This document shows, one piece after another, positions 35,447 through 42,600 of a DNA stretch of 45,510 nt. The position numbers and the translations under genes were made by a program. How positions within the stretch are numbered: the stretch's first letter is position 1; the number at the start of each line of letters is the position of its first letter. The notes under the pieces were generated by a model that did no database searches, was not told where the DNA came from, and saw nothing but the letters and a program-made list of their open reading frames with translations. Origin of the DNA: Flavobacteriia bacterium (GTDB lineage: Bacteria > Bacteroidota > Bacteroidia > Flavobacteriales > Weeksellaceae); contig JACFND010000019.1 in the NCBI GenBank assembly GCA_019455045.1, positions 1 to 45,510 on the forward strand, in the 5' to 3' direction.

Positions 35447-35486
35447 ACCACTGACAACTAATATTTGATTTCTGATAAAAAAATCT

Positions 35487-35494
35487 TATTTTTG
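35487..35494 (+). promoter_or_regulatory. Candidate -7 box TATTTTTG of the methyltransferase-ric unit
   Basis: Perfect TAnnTTTG in the 90-bp gap between the globin and methyltransferase genes, just upstream of a palindrome at 35504-35522. Confidence 0.5.
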
Positions 35495-35503
35495 AGCTTT
35501 ATA

Positions 35504-35522
35504 TTAAATTAGTCTAAATAAA
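35504..35522. promoter_or_regulatory. Possible operator palindrome
   Basis: TTAAATTAGTCTAAATAAA, an imperfect palindrome centred on T35513 with 7 of 9 symmetric pairs. It sits 9 nt after the -7 box, so it would overlap the transcription start, a typical repressor position. The binding regulator is unknown; no regulator gene is nearby. Confidence 0.4.
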
Positions 35523-35536
35523 ATCAATAAAACAAT

Positions 35537-36313
35537 ATGAATACTTCAGACCCCGAAAAAGCACAAGGCCACTGGCTGCTTGCAAAAATGGGAAAGAGAG
35601 TTCTGAGACCGGGCGGAAGAGAACTTTCTGAAAAAATGATGGATGCGCTCAAAATATCTTCAAACGACAATCTTGTGGAATTCGCACCCGGCATCGGAAA
35701 AACAGCTTCTTATCTGATTTCGAAAAACCCAAAAACATATACAGGTGTTGATGCCGATCAGGATGTGGTCAGCCGGCTGACAGCAAAATTGGGAAATGAT
35801 CATACAAAATTTATTTTGTCAAATGCTGCAGAAACCGGACTGGAGGATAATTCTGCAGACAAACTGGTTGGTGAAGCCATGCTGACCATGCATGCCGATC
35901 ACAGAAAATCAGAAATTGTAAAAGAAGCTCATCGAATCCTGAAAAAAGGCGGTTTGTATGCAATTCACGAATTGGGTTTGACACCTGATTCGATTCCGGA
36001 AGAAAATAAAGCTGAAATCAGTAAAAAACTGGCACTGAGCATCAAAGTGAATGCAAGGCCGCTGACCCAAAAAGAATGGGAAGACATGCTGACCGCAGAA
36101 GGTTTTAAAATCAAAGAAGTTTATACATCGCCCATGCTGCTGCTCGAAAGAAAAAGAGTGGTGGAAGACGAAGGACTGTTCAGATCATTAAAAATCGGAT
36201 TCAACATACTGACTCATCCGGATGCAAAAAAACGGATACTCGACATGAGAAGTGTCTTTAGAAAATACCAGAACAATATGAATGCAGTTGCAATTATTGC
36301 AGAAAAAATATAA
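35537..36313 (+). CDS. Class I SAM-dependent methyltransferase
   Basis: 258 aa, Methyltransf_11/25 type. SAM-binding motif I is LVEFAPGIGKTASYLI with the acidic end of strand 2 in YTGVDADQDVV. EAHRILKKGGLYAIHEL is the post-motif region. The substrate cannot be predicted. The gene lies 17 nt before ric in the same direction, and probably shares its transcript and regulation. Confidence 0.85.
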   Translation: MNTSDPEKAQGHWLLAKMGKRVLRPGGRELSEKMMDALKISSNDNLVEFAPGIGKTASYLISKNPKTYTGVDADQDVVSRLTAKLGNDHTKFILSNAAETGLEDNSADKLVGEAMLTMHADHRKSEIVKEAHRILKKGGLYAIHELGLTPDSIPEENKAEISKKLALSIKVNARPLTQKEWEDMLTAEGFKIKEVYTSPMLLLERKRVVEDEGLFRSLKIGFNILTHPDAKKRILDMRSVFRKYQNNMNAVAIIAEKI

Positions 36314-36330
36314 CATCAAACAAATACAAA

Positions 36331-37053
36331 ATGAATTATACAGCCAAAAGTACAATAGGAGATGTGGTCGCCGCGGATTATCGCGCCGCCACAGTGTTTA
36401 ACAACCATTCAATCGATTTTTGCTGCAACGGAAATAAGAGCATAGAAGAAGCATGCAAATCAAGAGATATTGACAGCGACAAACTGCTTGACGAATTGAA
36501 CAATGCGCTTTCTGATTCATCTCAGAAATCAACAGACTTCAATTCCTGGCCGCTCGATCTGCTTGCAGATTACATCGAAAAGAAACATCACAGATATTGT
36601 GAATCGAAAATTACTGAAATCAAACCTTATATCGAAAAGATCAACAATGTTCACGGAGGTCATCATCCCGAACTGGCGGAAGTTCAGGAATTGTTTGGAA
36701 AAACAGCCGGCGAAATGTCGATGCACATGAAAAGAGAAGAGCTGACCCTTTTTCCCTACATCAAAAAAATGGTGAATGCAAAAAACAAAGGAGAAAAACC
36801 GGAAGCACCCCGATTTGGTTCGGTCGAAAGCCCGATTGCAAAAATGATGGATGATCATGACCAGGAAGGTGAGAGATTCAGAAGGATAAAAGAATTGACA
36901 AATGATTATACGGTGCCCGAGGACGGTTGCAATACCTACAGAGTGACACTGGCAATGCTGAAAGAATTTGAAGAAGACCTGCACATGCACATTCATTTGG
37001 AGAACAATATTCTTTTCCCCAAATCAATTGAACTTGAAAAAGAACTGGCATAA
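36331..37053 (+). CDS. ric: Iron-sulfur cluster repair di-iron protein (RIC/ScdA/YtfE type)
   Basis: 240 aa. The N-terminal ScdA_N (DUF542) domain shows the vicinal cysteines C31-C32 in NHSIDFCCNGNKSIEEA. A hemerythrin-like four-helix domain follows, with iron ligands in EKKHHRYCESK, NVHGGHHPEL, EMSMHMKREELTLFP, MDDHDQEGERF and LHMHIHLENNILFP. Repairs Fe-S clusters damaged by NO or oxidants in the cytoplasm. It ends at a strong terminator, so the downstream hemerythrin gene is a separate unit. Confidence 0.93.
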   Translation: MNYTAKSTIGDVVAADYRAATVFNNHSIDFCCNGNKSIEEACKSRDIDSDKLLDELNNALSDSSQKSTDFNSWPLDLLADYIEKKHHRYCESKITEIKPYIEKINNVHGGHHPELAEVQELFGKTAGEMSMHMKREELTLFPYIKKMVNAKNKGEKPEAPRFGSVESPIAKMMDDHDQEGERFRRIKELTNDYTVPEDGCNTYRVTLAMLKEFEEDLHMHIHLENNILFPKSIELEKELA

Positions 37054-37065
37054 AATGCCTGACAG

Positions 37066-37103
37066 CCGAATTTCGGTCTGAAGACCGGGATTCGGTTTTT
37101 TTT
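37066..37103 (+). terminator. Rho-independent terminator of ric
   Basis: A 14-bp stem (37066-37079 with 37082-37095, two G-U pairs) followed by eight T residues. Confidence 0.92.
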
Positions 37104-37137
37104 GTTGTAATTGTAATGAGCCAAAAACCGATTTCGA

Positions 37138-37605
37138 GTGGAAGACAAAGTAAAACCAATCAAGAGACACAAAGCAATTCAGGGATTCAGCCGTGAACAT
37201 CATTTCGGCCTGCTGGTCAGTTGGAAGATCAGACAGGGACTCAAAAAAGGTGTTGATTTGAAGAGAATCAAACGATTCGCAGACTGGTCCTTCAAAACCT
37301 ATATAAAACCTCATTTTGACGGTGAGGAGAAATTCATGTTTCCGTTATTGGACGATGACGACAAACTCAAAAAACGTGCAATCGCCGAACACAGAAGGCT
37401 TGAGCGGCTGTTCAATGACAAAACCGATATCAATCGGGCGCTGAATCTGATCGAAGAAGAATTGGATGCGCACATCCGTTTTGAAGAACGAAATCTGTTC
37501 AACAGAATTCAGGAAATCGCCAATGAAGAACAGCTCAGACAGATTGAAGAATTTCACAAAGAGATTAAGGAAACCGAAGAATGGAAAGATAAATTTTGGG
37601 AATAA
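37138..37605 (+). CDS. Hemerythrin domain-containing protein, GTG start
   Basis: 155 aa. Start GTG at 37138 is the only usual start downstream of the in-frame stop at 37117. The four-helix hemerythrin ligands are present: FSREHHFGLLVSWKI, YIKPHFDGEEKFMFP, AEHRRLERLF and LDAHIRFEERNLF. Likely a small di-iron protein binding O2, NO or iron. It belongs by theme to the globin/ric group but is separated from ric by a terminator. No clear TAnnTTTG box was found in its 34-nt leader. It converges with the next gene, leaving only 3 bp between the stops. Confidence 0.88.
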   Translation: MEDKVKPIKRHKAIQGFSREHHFGLLVSWKIRQGLKKGVDLKRIKRFADWSFKTYIKPHFDGEEKFMFPLLDDDDKLKKRAIAEHRRLERLFNDKTDINRALNLIEEELDAHIRFEERNLFNRIQEIANEEQLRQIEEFHKEIKETEEWKDKFWE

Positions 37606-37608
37606 AAT

Positions 37609-38250
37609 CTATACTTTTATTGAATTTTTCAAAAAATTGTGAGTGATCGAATCCTGACTCGTCCTGTGATAAATATAGGTCGGGAATTTCGTTTTTGAGA
37701 TTTTCATATTCATACCGACAGCCCTTTCAAACAGATCAGAATCTGCGCCGATCGGAATATCTCTCAATCCGCCCAAAATCTTCATTGCTTTTTGTTCGAT
37801 AAAGAATGTTCCGCCGATGATGCATTCCGAGAGATGAATCATCCGGCTTGGATTTTTTCTGTCCGGAACATATTCATCCCCAATCACCTTCACCCCGCCG
37901 TGCAGGATCTGAATATCCGGATATCGGTTCAAAATCTGATTTCTGGTTTCAAGATGATCGTGTCTGTATTCATCGTCAGAATCCAAAAAACTGATGTACT
38001 GACCGCAGCTCAATGAAATTCCTTTGTTTTTTGCACCCGCTTCGCCACGGTTTTCCTGTTTGAAATAATGGATATTGTCGTATTTCAGAATAAATTCATG
38101 AACCGCTTCTTCGGTATCGTCCGTGCTGCCGTCATCGATGATGATTCCTTCCCAGTCTTTATATGTCTGTGCAGTCAGTGAATTCAGTGCACGAACCAAC
38201 AGACGGGATCGGTTGTATGTGGTCAATATGATTGAAAATCTCGGATTCAT
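37609..38250 (-). CDS. Solitary glycosyltransferase family 2
   Basis: 213 aa, GT-A domain only. FSIILTTYNRSRLLVRALNS, IIIDDGSTDDTEEAV, GAKNKGISLSCGQYISFLDS and a DD pair, then IPIGADSDLFERAVGMNMKI. Shorter than most GT2 enzymes and lacking a C-terminal extension or membrane helix. It sits outside the polysaccharide locus and on the opposite strand, so its acceptor is unknown. A weak -7 box lies upstream. Confidence 0.88.
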   Translation of the reverse strand: MNPRFSIILTTYNRSRLLVRALNSLTAQTYKDWEGIIIDDGSTDDTEEAVHEFILKYDNIHYFKQENRGEAGAKNKGISLSCGQYISFLDSDDEYRHDHLETRNQILNRYPDIQILHGGVKVIGDEYVPDRKNPSRMIHLSECIIGGTFFIEQKAMKILGGLRDIPIGADSDLFERAVGMNMKISKTKFPTYIYHRTSQDSITHNFLKNSIKV

Positions 38251-38293
38251 TTCTCAAAATTCTTTCTTCATTGAAGTTTATTTTGAACAATTG

Positions 38294-38301
38294 TAAAGTT
38301 A
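38294..38301 (-). promoter_or_regulatory. Weak -7 box TAACTTTA
   Basis: Seven of eight positions match TAnnTTTG on the minus strand, 43 nt upstream of the solitary glycosyltransferase gene. Confidence 0.3.
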
Positions 38302-38369
38302 GGATTTAAATTTTGGTTTTGATCGATTTTGATCGAAACCAGAGGGAAATTAATCAGATTAGACACAAA

Positions 38370-38555
38370 TCACTGTTTTTTGTCCTGTTTTTTCGTTTTT
38401 TTGAATGAATCCGTGTTTTTGTCATAACCGTATGGACAATGTCTGCATCCGCTTCGGCAGCAATAGCCTCTTCTCAGCAGATATTGTTCGGTGAAAACGA
38501 TGAAACCTTCTTCGGTTTTGTAATAATCTCCTTCCTTGAATTTATCCGGATTCAT
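38370..38555 (-). CDS. DUF5522 small cysteine-rich protein
   Basis: 61 aa. Contains the family core EGFIVFTEQYLLRRGYCC, followed by GCRHCPYGY, with four cysteines in a CC-x4-C-x2-C arrangement that suggests a metal site. The tail is highly basic. It lies 12 nt downstream of phoH on the same strand and is probably cotranscribed with it. Function unknown; the same core occurs in short proteins across Bacteroidota and proteobacteria. Confidence 0.85.
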   Translation of the reverse strand: MNPDKFKEGDYYKTEEGFIVFTEQYLLRRGYCCRSGCRHCPYGYDKNTDSFKKTKKQDKKQ

Positions 38556-38567
38556 GATGATTTCCGA

Positions 38568-39521
38568 TTATTTTTCTTCCTGATCTCTTTTCTTGTAAGC
38601 TTTCAGTATTCTGGTCACCAGTTTGTGTCTGACCACATCTTTCTCGGTCAGTCTAATCATCCCGATTCCTTCCACACCTTCCAGTATGCTCATTGCTTCT
38701 TTCAAACCTGATTTCTGTCTGGGTGGCAAATCGACTTGTTCCGGATCGCCGGTAATGATGAATTTTGCATTTTTCCCCATTCTCGTCAGAAACATTTTCA
38801 TCTGCGGATGGGTTGTATTCTGTGCTTCGTCCAAAATCACAAAAGCGTCGTCCAGCGTACGGCCTCTCATAAAAGCGAGCGGTGCAACTTCGATGACGCC
38901 TCTTTCATAATTTGCATTCAGTTTTTCAAACGGAATCATATCCTTCAGCGCATCATACAGCGGTTGCAGATACGGATCGAGTTTTTCCTTCAGATCGCCG
39001 GGAAGAAAACCGAGACTTTCTCCTGCTTCCACCGCCGGGCGGGTCAAAATAATCCTTCTGACTTCCTTGTTTTTCAATGCCTGCACCGCAAGTGCGACTC
39101 CGGTATAGGTTTTTCCGGTTCCCGCCGGACCAATCACAAAGACCATATCGTTTTTGTGAACTGCTTCCACCAATTTTTTCTGACCGGGTGTATGTGCCTT
39201 TACCAGTCTTCCGCCCACACCGTGAACGATGATTTCGTCTCCGTTTATTTTTGAGGTCTGATTTTGAGCATCTGAATCAAGCAGATTTTCCATATCTTTT
39301 TCATTCAGCCGGTTGTAATGCTGAAGATAACTGATGATCTGATTTATTTTTTCCGAAAATTCCTTCAGACTGTCTTCATTTCCGACTGCCGAAATATTTT
39401 TTCCTCTTCCTGTAATCTTCAATTTTGGAAAATAGGTTTTCAGCAGTTTGAAGTTTTCATTATTGGCTCCGTAAAATTCCTGAATGCTGACTTCTGCCAA
39501 TTCTAAATTTAATTCTGTCAA
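38568..39521 (-). CDS. phoH: PhoH family ATPase
   Basis: 317 aa. An N-terminal KH-like region is followed by the PhoH ATPase core: Walker A GPAGTGKT (131-138), RPAVEAGESLGFLPGDL, FMRGRTLDDAFVILDEAQNT (Walker B), TRMGKNAKFIITGDPEQVDL. A ribosome- or RNA-linked ATPase by family (PhoH/YbeZ). Its promoter box overlaps the divergent SAM hydrolase promoter region. Confidence 0.93.
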   Translation of the reverse strand: MTELNLELAEVSIQEFYGANNENFKLLKTYFPKLKITGRGKNISAVGNEDSLKEFSEKINQIISYLQHYNRLNEKDMENLLDSDAQNQTSKINGDEIIVHGVGGRLVKAHTPGQKKLVEAVHKNDMVFVIGPAGTGKTYTGVALAVQALKNKEVRRIILTRPAVEAGESLGFLPGDLKEKLDPYLQPLYDALKDMIPFEKLNANYERGVIEVAPLAFMRGRTLDDAFVILDEAQNTTHPQMKMFLTRMGKNAKFIITGDPEQVDLPPRQKSGLKEAMSILEGVEGIGMIRLTEKDVVRHKLVTRILKAYKKRDQEEK

Positions 39522-39533
39522 ATGTCTTGTGTT

Positions 39534-39541
39534 TATATTTG
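39534..39541 (+). promoter_or_regulatory. Upstream -7 box TATATTTG of the SAM hydrolase gene
   Basis: First of two identical TATATTTG boxes, 29 bp apart, in the 68-bp divergent gap between phoH and the SAM hydrolase gene. Confidence 0.4.
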
Positions 39542-39549
39542 AATGATTA

Positions 39550-39557
39550 CAAAATTA
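39550..39557 (-). promoter_or_regulatory. Candidate -7 box TAATTTTG of phoH
   Basis: Minus-strand TAnnTTTG, 28 nt upstream of the phoH ATG and lying between the two plus-strand boxes. Confidence 0.5.
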
Positions 39558-39562
39558 CACAA

Positions 39563-39570
39563 TATATTTG
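39563..39570 (+). promoter_or_regulatory. Proximal -7 box TATATTTG of the SAM hydrolase gene
   Basis: Second plus-strand box, 19 nt upstream of ATG 39590, at the spacing seen for other genes in the window. Confidence 0.55.
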
Positions 39571-39589
39571 TTCGCAGTTATCAATTCAA

Positions 39590-40414
39590 ATGGCAATTAT
39601 CACTTTAACAACCGATTTTGGCGTAAAAGATCCTTACTCGGCTACGATTAAGGGTCAGATTTACAAAGAGCTGAGTGATGCTGTGATTGTTGATATTTCA
39701 CATGAGATTCAGCCGTTTGATATTGCAGAAGGCGCATTTGTTGTTAAAAATTCTTACAAAAATTTCCCCGACGGAACGATTCACATCATCGGTGTAGATT
39801 CGCTGATTACACCCAATAAGAAAGCACTTGCTGCTTTGATTGATGATCATTATTTCATCGCATGTGACAACGGAATCCTTTCTCTGATCAATGCTGAAAT
39901 CAATGCAAAGGAAGTGGTTGAGATTAATATTCCGCAGGCCAGTCAGCAGGGAATTTTTTCTGTAAAAGATGTTTTTGTTCCGGTTGCCTGTCATCTGGCA
40001 AGGGGCGGGAAACTGTCAGTTATCGGAAACCGGATCAAAAGTTTCAAAGAACTTTCTCAGCTGAGACCGGTTGTGAAAGATGAGAAAACGATTATCGGAA
40101 CTGTGATTTATATTGACAATTACGGAAATTCAATCACCAATATTTCCGAGAAAATATTCAACAAAGTCGGTAAAAAGAGAAGTTATTCTGTCAGATTCAG
40201 AAATCATGAATTCACCAGCATCTTTCACAGTTACAATGAATTGGTAACCGATTTTGAAAGAGAAACCGATTTTATCGGACAGGGAATGGCGCTGTTTGGT
40301 TCTTCGGGTTTTCTTGAAATTTCAATTTACAAAAGCAATCCCAATACGGTCGGTGCGGCAAGTACACTTTATGGTCTGAAAAAAGGAAGTGAAATCTATG
40401 TTGAATTTTACTGA
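39590..40414 (+). CDS. SAM hydrolase / SAM hydroxide adenosyltransferase family protein
   Basis: 274 aa with start ATG 39590, which gives the family N-terminus MAIITLTTDFGVKDPY; the frame extends upstream but across the promoter. DUF62 family (fluorinase-like fold): conserved TTDFG, VDISHEIQPFDIAEGAFVV, GTIHIIGVDS and YIDNYGNSITNI. Family members hydrolyse SAM to adenosine and methionine; physiological role obscure. The 3' end overlaps the convergent GNAT gene by 7 bp. Confidence 0.9.
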   Translation: MAIITLTTDFGVKDPYSATIKGQIYKELSDAVIVDISHEIQPFDIAEGAFVVKNSYKNFPDGTIHIIGVDSLITPNKKALAALIDDHYFIACDNGILSLINAEINAKEVVEINIPQASQQGIFSVKDVFVPVACHLARGGKLSVIGNRIKSFKELSQLRPVVKDEKTIIGTVIYIDNYGNSITNISEKIFNKVGKKRSYSVRFRNHEFTSIFHSYNELVTDFERETDFIGQGMALFGSSGFLEISIYKSNPNTVGAASTLYGLKKGSEIYVEFY

Positions 40415-40953
40415 TTTTCTTCAAATTTTTGCCAGTCCTGTTTTGTGATTTCGTATTCCACATTTCTTCTGTCCGGCTCGCCATAATAAGCGACTACAAT
40501 TTCTCTGACTTTTCTTACATTCAGTTTTTTCATCGCGCCCTGTGAACGGTAATTTTCTGCACCCACATGAAAAATTACGCTGTCTACAAATTGAAAAATA
40601 TAGTCAAGCATCATTTTTTTGACCGAATGATTGTATCCCTTTCCCCAGTAGTCGGTCGCGTAAAAAGTATAACCGATCAGTATGCTGTTCCGGTCTTTGT
40701 CATAACCGTAAAATCGTGTTCCGCCGATGACCTTTCCGGTTTTTTTGTCGCAAATCAGATAGGCACCGCCGCTTTCGACTGCACCTTTGAAGAAATTCTG
40801 AAAGACATCTCTTTCACAACGGTTTTTATTCGGATGATTGGCCCAAACCGCAGGATCGGACGCCACCGAATACAATCTATCAAAATCTGATTCTTCGAGC
40901 GGCTCCAATACGGCCATCTCATTTTCCAAACGGACACGGGTTGAAAAATTCAT
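40408..40953 (-). CDS. GNAT family N-acetyltransferase
   Basis: 181 aa, RimJ/RimL-like Acetyltransf_3 type. Strands and motif A are visible in KVIGGTRFYGYDKDRNSILI, YTFYATDYWGKGYNHSVKKM and FHVGAENYRSQGAMKKLNV. The substrate is unknown. The -7 box TAATTTTG ends only 4 nt before the ATG, so the mRNA may be leaderless. Confidence 0.9.
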   Translation of the reverse strand: MNFSTRVRLENEMAVLEPLEESDFDRLYSVASDPAVWANHPNKNRCERDVFQNFFKGAVESGGAYLICDKKTGKVIGGTRFYGYDKDRNSILIGYTFYATDYWGKGYNHSVKKMMLDYIFQFVDSVIFHVGAENYRSQGAMKKLNVRKVREIVVAYYGEPDRRNVEYEITKQDWQKFEENQ

Positions 40954-40957
40954 CTGA

Positions 40958-40965
40958 CAAAATTA
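40958..40965 (-). promoter_or_regulatory. -7 box TAATTTTG abutting the GNAT start codon
   Basis: Minus-strand TAATTTTG, then TCAG, then ATG. The expected transcription start falls at or next to the A of the start codon. Confidence 0.5.
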
Positions 40966-41016
40966 AGAATCGTTTTCAGAATTTCCGAATTGAATTTTTT
41001 AATTTATGTAAATAGA

Positions 41017-41043
41017 TTTATATTTGTAAAAAATAAATATAAA
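41017..41043. promoter_or_regulatory. Toxin-antitoxin promoter (TATATTTG) inside an inverted repeat
   Basis: A perfect 9-bp inverted repeat TTTATATTT (41017-41025) / AAATATAAA (41035-41043) with a 9-nt spacer. It contains the -7 box TATATTTG at 41019-41026 and ends at the base before the antitoxin ATG. This is the expected place for an autoregulatory operator bound by the ribbon-helix-helix antitoxin. Confidence 0.6.
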
Positions 41044-41289
41044 ATGGCAACATTCACCTCATCATTACCCGATGATCTGCTTCACCAGCTTGGCGAATAT
41101 GCAGACAAACTCGGCGTAGCCAAAAACAAAATCATCGAAAGAGCACTCCGTATCTATCTCGATCAGATCAATCGTGCAGAATATGTCAGGTCATACAAAC
41201 AGGCGGGTGGAGACATTGAAACCATGATGGTTGCAGAAGAAGGCATGAAGTTTTATATGGAACAAATTGACGACGAAGAAGCATCATGA
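41044..41289 (+). CDS. Ribbon-helix-helix (CopG-type) antitoxin
   Basis: 81 aa with start ATG 41044, directly after the operator-like inverted repeat. The N-terminal RHH fold is MATFTSSLPDDLLHQLGEY followed by helix KNKIIERALRIYLDQINR. The C-terminal acidic segment (VAEEGMKFYMEQIDDEE) is the probable toxin-binding part. The stop overlaps the toxin start (ATGA). Expected to neutralise the toxin and repress the operon. Confidence 0.88.
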   Translation: MATFTSSLPDDLLHQLGEYADKLGVAKNKIIERALRIYLDQINRAEYVRSYKQAGGDIETMMVAEEGMKFYMEQIDDEEAS

Positions 41290-41618
41290 GACAGGGTGAA
41301 ATCTGGGAAATGTATTTTGATCCGGTCAAAGGAAGCGAGCAGGGCGGAAGAAGACCGGCGGTCATTGTCAGCGGCGATCTGATGAACAAATATCTGAAAG
41401 TGGTCATCGTCTGTCCGCTGACGACCAAAATAAAAAATTACAAAGGAAATCTGATTCTGGAACCCGAAAAACTCAACGGACTGGAAGAAAAATCAGAAGT
41501 GCTGACTTTTCATCTGAGATCGGTTTCAAAAGAAAGACTGAAAAACAAACTGGGAAGCATTTCAAAAAAAGAAGTTGATTTGATTAAATCTACGATTGAT
41601 GATATTTTGAGGTATTGA
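41286..41618 (+). CDS. MazF/PemK family toxin (endoribonuclease)
   Basis: 110 aa. Conserved MazF features: RQGEIWEMYFDPVKGSEQGG, RRPAVIVSGD, VVIVCPLTTKIKNYKGN and the C-terminal LGSISKKEVDLIKSTIDDIL. Family members cleave mRNA at short sequence motifs. Coupled to the RHH antitoxin by a 4-nt overlap. Followed by a 22-bp tandem repeat region. Confidence 0.92.
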   Translation: MRQGEIWEMYFDPVKGSEQGGRRPAVIVSGDLMNKYLKVVIVCPLTTKIKNYKGNLILEPEKLNGLEEKSEVLTFHLRSVSKERLKNKLGSISKKEVDLIKSTIDDILRY

Positions 41619-41626
41619 TTGAGGTA

Positions 41627-41712
41627 GATATGAGACTTGAGACTTTGAGATATGAGACTTGAGACTTTGAGATGTGAGACTTTGAGGTGTTGGATGTTGG
41701 GTGTCTGATGCC
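41627..41712. repeat. 22-bp tandem repeat with shared dispersed element
   Basis: Two perfect consecutive copies of a 22-bp unit starting GATATGAGACTTGAGAC (41627-41648 and 41649-41670) and a shortened third (41671-41687), then GGTGTTGGATGTTGGGTGTC leading into the element shared with 39-53 on the other strand. Together with the rest of 41619-41845 it holds no gene. Short unit, no spacers: not CRISPR. Confidence 0.8.
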
Positions 41713-41786
41713 GGAAGCCGGATGTTCATGTAAGAGAAACAAGGAAAACCAAACAAAATTCTATCGCTTCAATTCGGGATTTTGAT

Positions 41787-41794
41787 TAGTTTTG
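41787..41794 (+). promoter_or_regulatory. Candidate -7 box TAGTTTTG of gldF
   Basis: Perfect TAnnTTTG, 51 nt upstream of gldF, downstream of the tandem repeat. Confidence 0.5.
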
Positions 41795-41845
41795 CAGACG
41801 TTAAAGTACGATTCTTCGCGATTGTGCGTTTGATGAAAAGGAGCG

Positions 41846-42574
41846 ATGATAAAAATCTTCAAAAAAGAACTGGCAGGTTATTTCAGCAGCTATATGGCGT
41901 ATGTGAGTGCGGCTGCTTTCTCGCTGATCTGCACTTTGTTTCTCTGGTTTTTTGACAATGATTTCAATATTTTCAATTCCGGAAATGCTTCGCTGAGCAG
42001 TTTCTTTTTTATTGCACCCTGGATTTTGCTTTTTATGATTCCGGCTTTGACCATGCGAACGCTGGCTGAAGAAGAAAGTTCGGGAACGCTGCAGTGGCTT
42101 TTTACACAGCCGATCAGAATCAGCGGAATTATTTTTGGAAAATTTCTTCCGGTGCTGATTGTGATTCTATTTGCACTGCTGACCACTTTCGGTTTTATCA
42201 AAACGCTTGAAAATTTTGTCAGTGAAGGCCAACAGCTCGACTACGGTGTATTTTTCAGCGGTTATCTCGGTCTTTTTCTTTTGGGATGCAGTTTTGCGGC
42301 GATTGGTCTGTTTGCATCATCATTTGCGAAAAATCAGGTGGCTGCCTATATATTGTCGGTATTTCTGTGTTTTGTGCTTTTTTATGCGTTTGAAAGTCTG
42401 GCGTCCTACAATCTGTTGGGAAGCTCAGATTATTTTGTACAGAAACTGGGTATGCAGGTCCATTATCAGCAACTGCTGAAAGGGATTGTCGATACCCGTG
42501 ATTTGGTTTATTTTGTGGTCATCACCGCATTGTTTTTGGGGCTGACCCATTACAATCTGGAAAGTAAAAAATAA
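41846..42574 (+). CDS. gldF: Gliding motility ABC transporter permease GldF
   Basis: 242 aa, about six transmembrane helices. The ABC-2 permease pattern MRTLAEEESSGTLQWLFTQP after the second helix, and pairing with gldG, identify it. With GldA (ATPase) and GldG it forms an ABC transporter linked to gliding in Flavobacterium johnsoniae; gldA is not adjacent here. Many non-gliding flavobacteria keep these genes, so motility cannot be concluded. Confidence 0.9.
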   Translation: MIKIFKKELAGYFSSYMAYVSAAAFSLICTLFLWFFDNDFNIFNSGNASLSSFFFIAPWILLFMIPALTMRTLAEEESSGTLQWLFTQPIRISGIIFGKFLPVLIVILFALLTTFGFIKTLENFVSEGQQLDYGVFFSGYLGLFLLGCSFAAIGLFASSFAKNQVAAYILSVFLCFVLFYAFESLASYNLLGSSDYFVQKLGMQVHYQQLLKGIVDTRDLVYFVVITALFLGLTHYNLESKK

Positions 42575-42600
42575 TCGGTGGAAGCAGTAAGCAATTAAAA

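Noticed and set aside
41627..41712. CRISPR array
   Set aside because: Units are contiguous 22-mers without unique spacers, and no cas genes are in the window.
41838..41843. Shine-Dalgarno AAGGAG before gldF
   Set aside because: Only 2 nt separate it from the ATG, too close for normal pairing; Bacteroidota rarely use SD.
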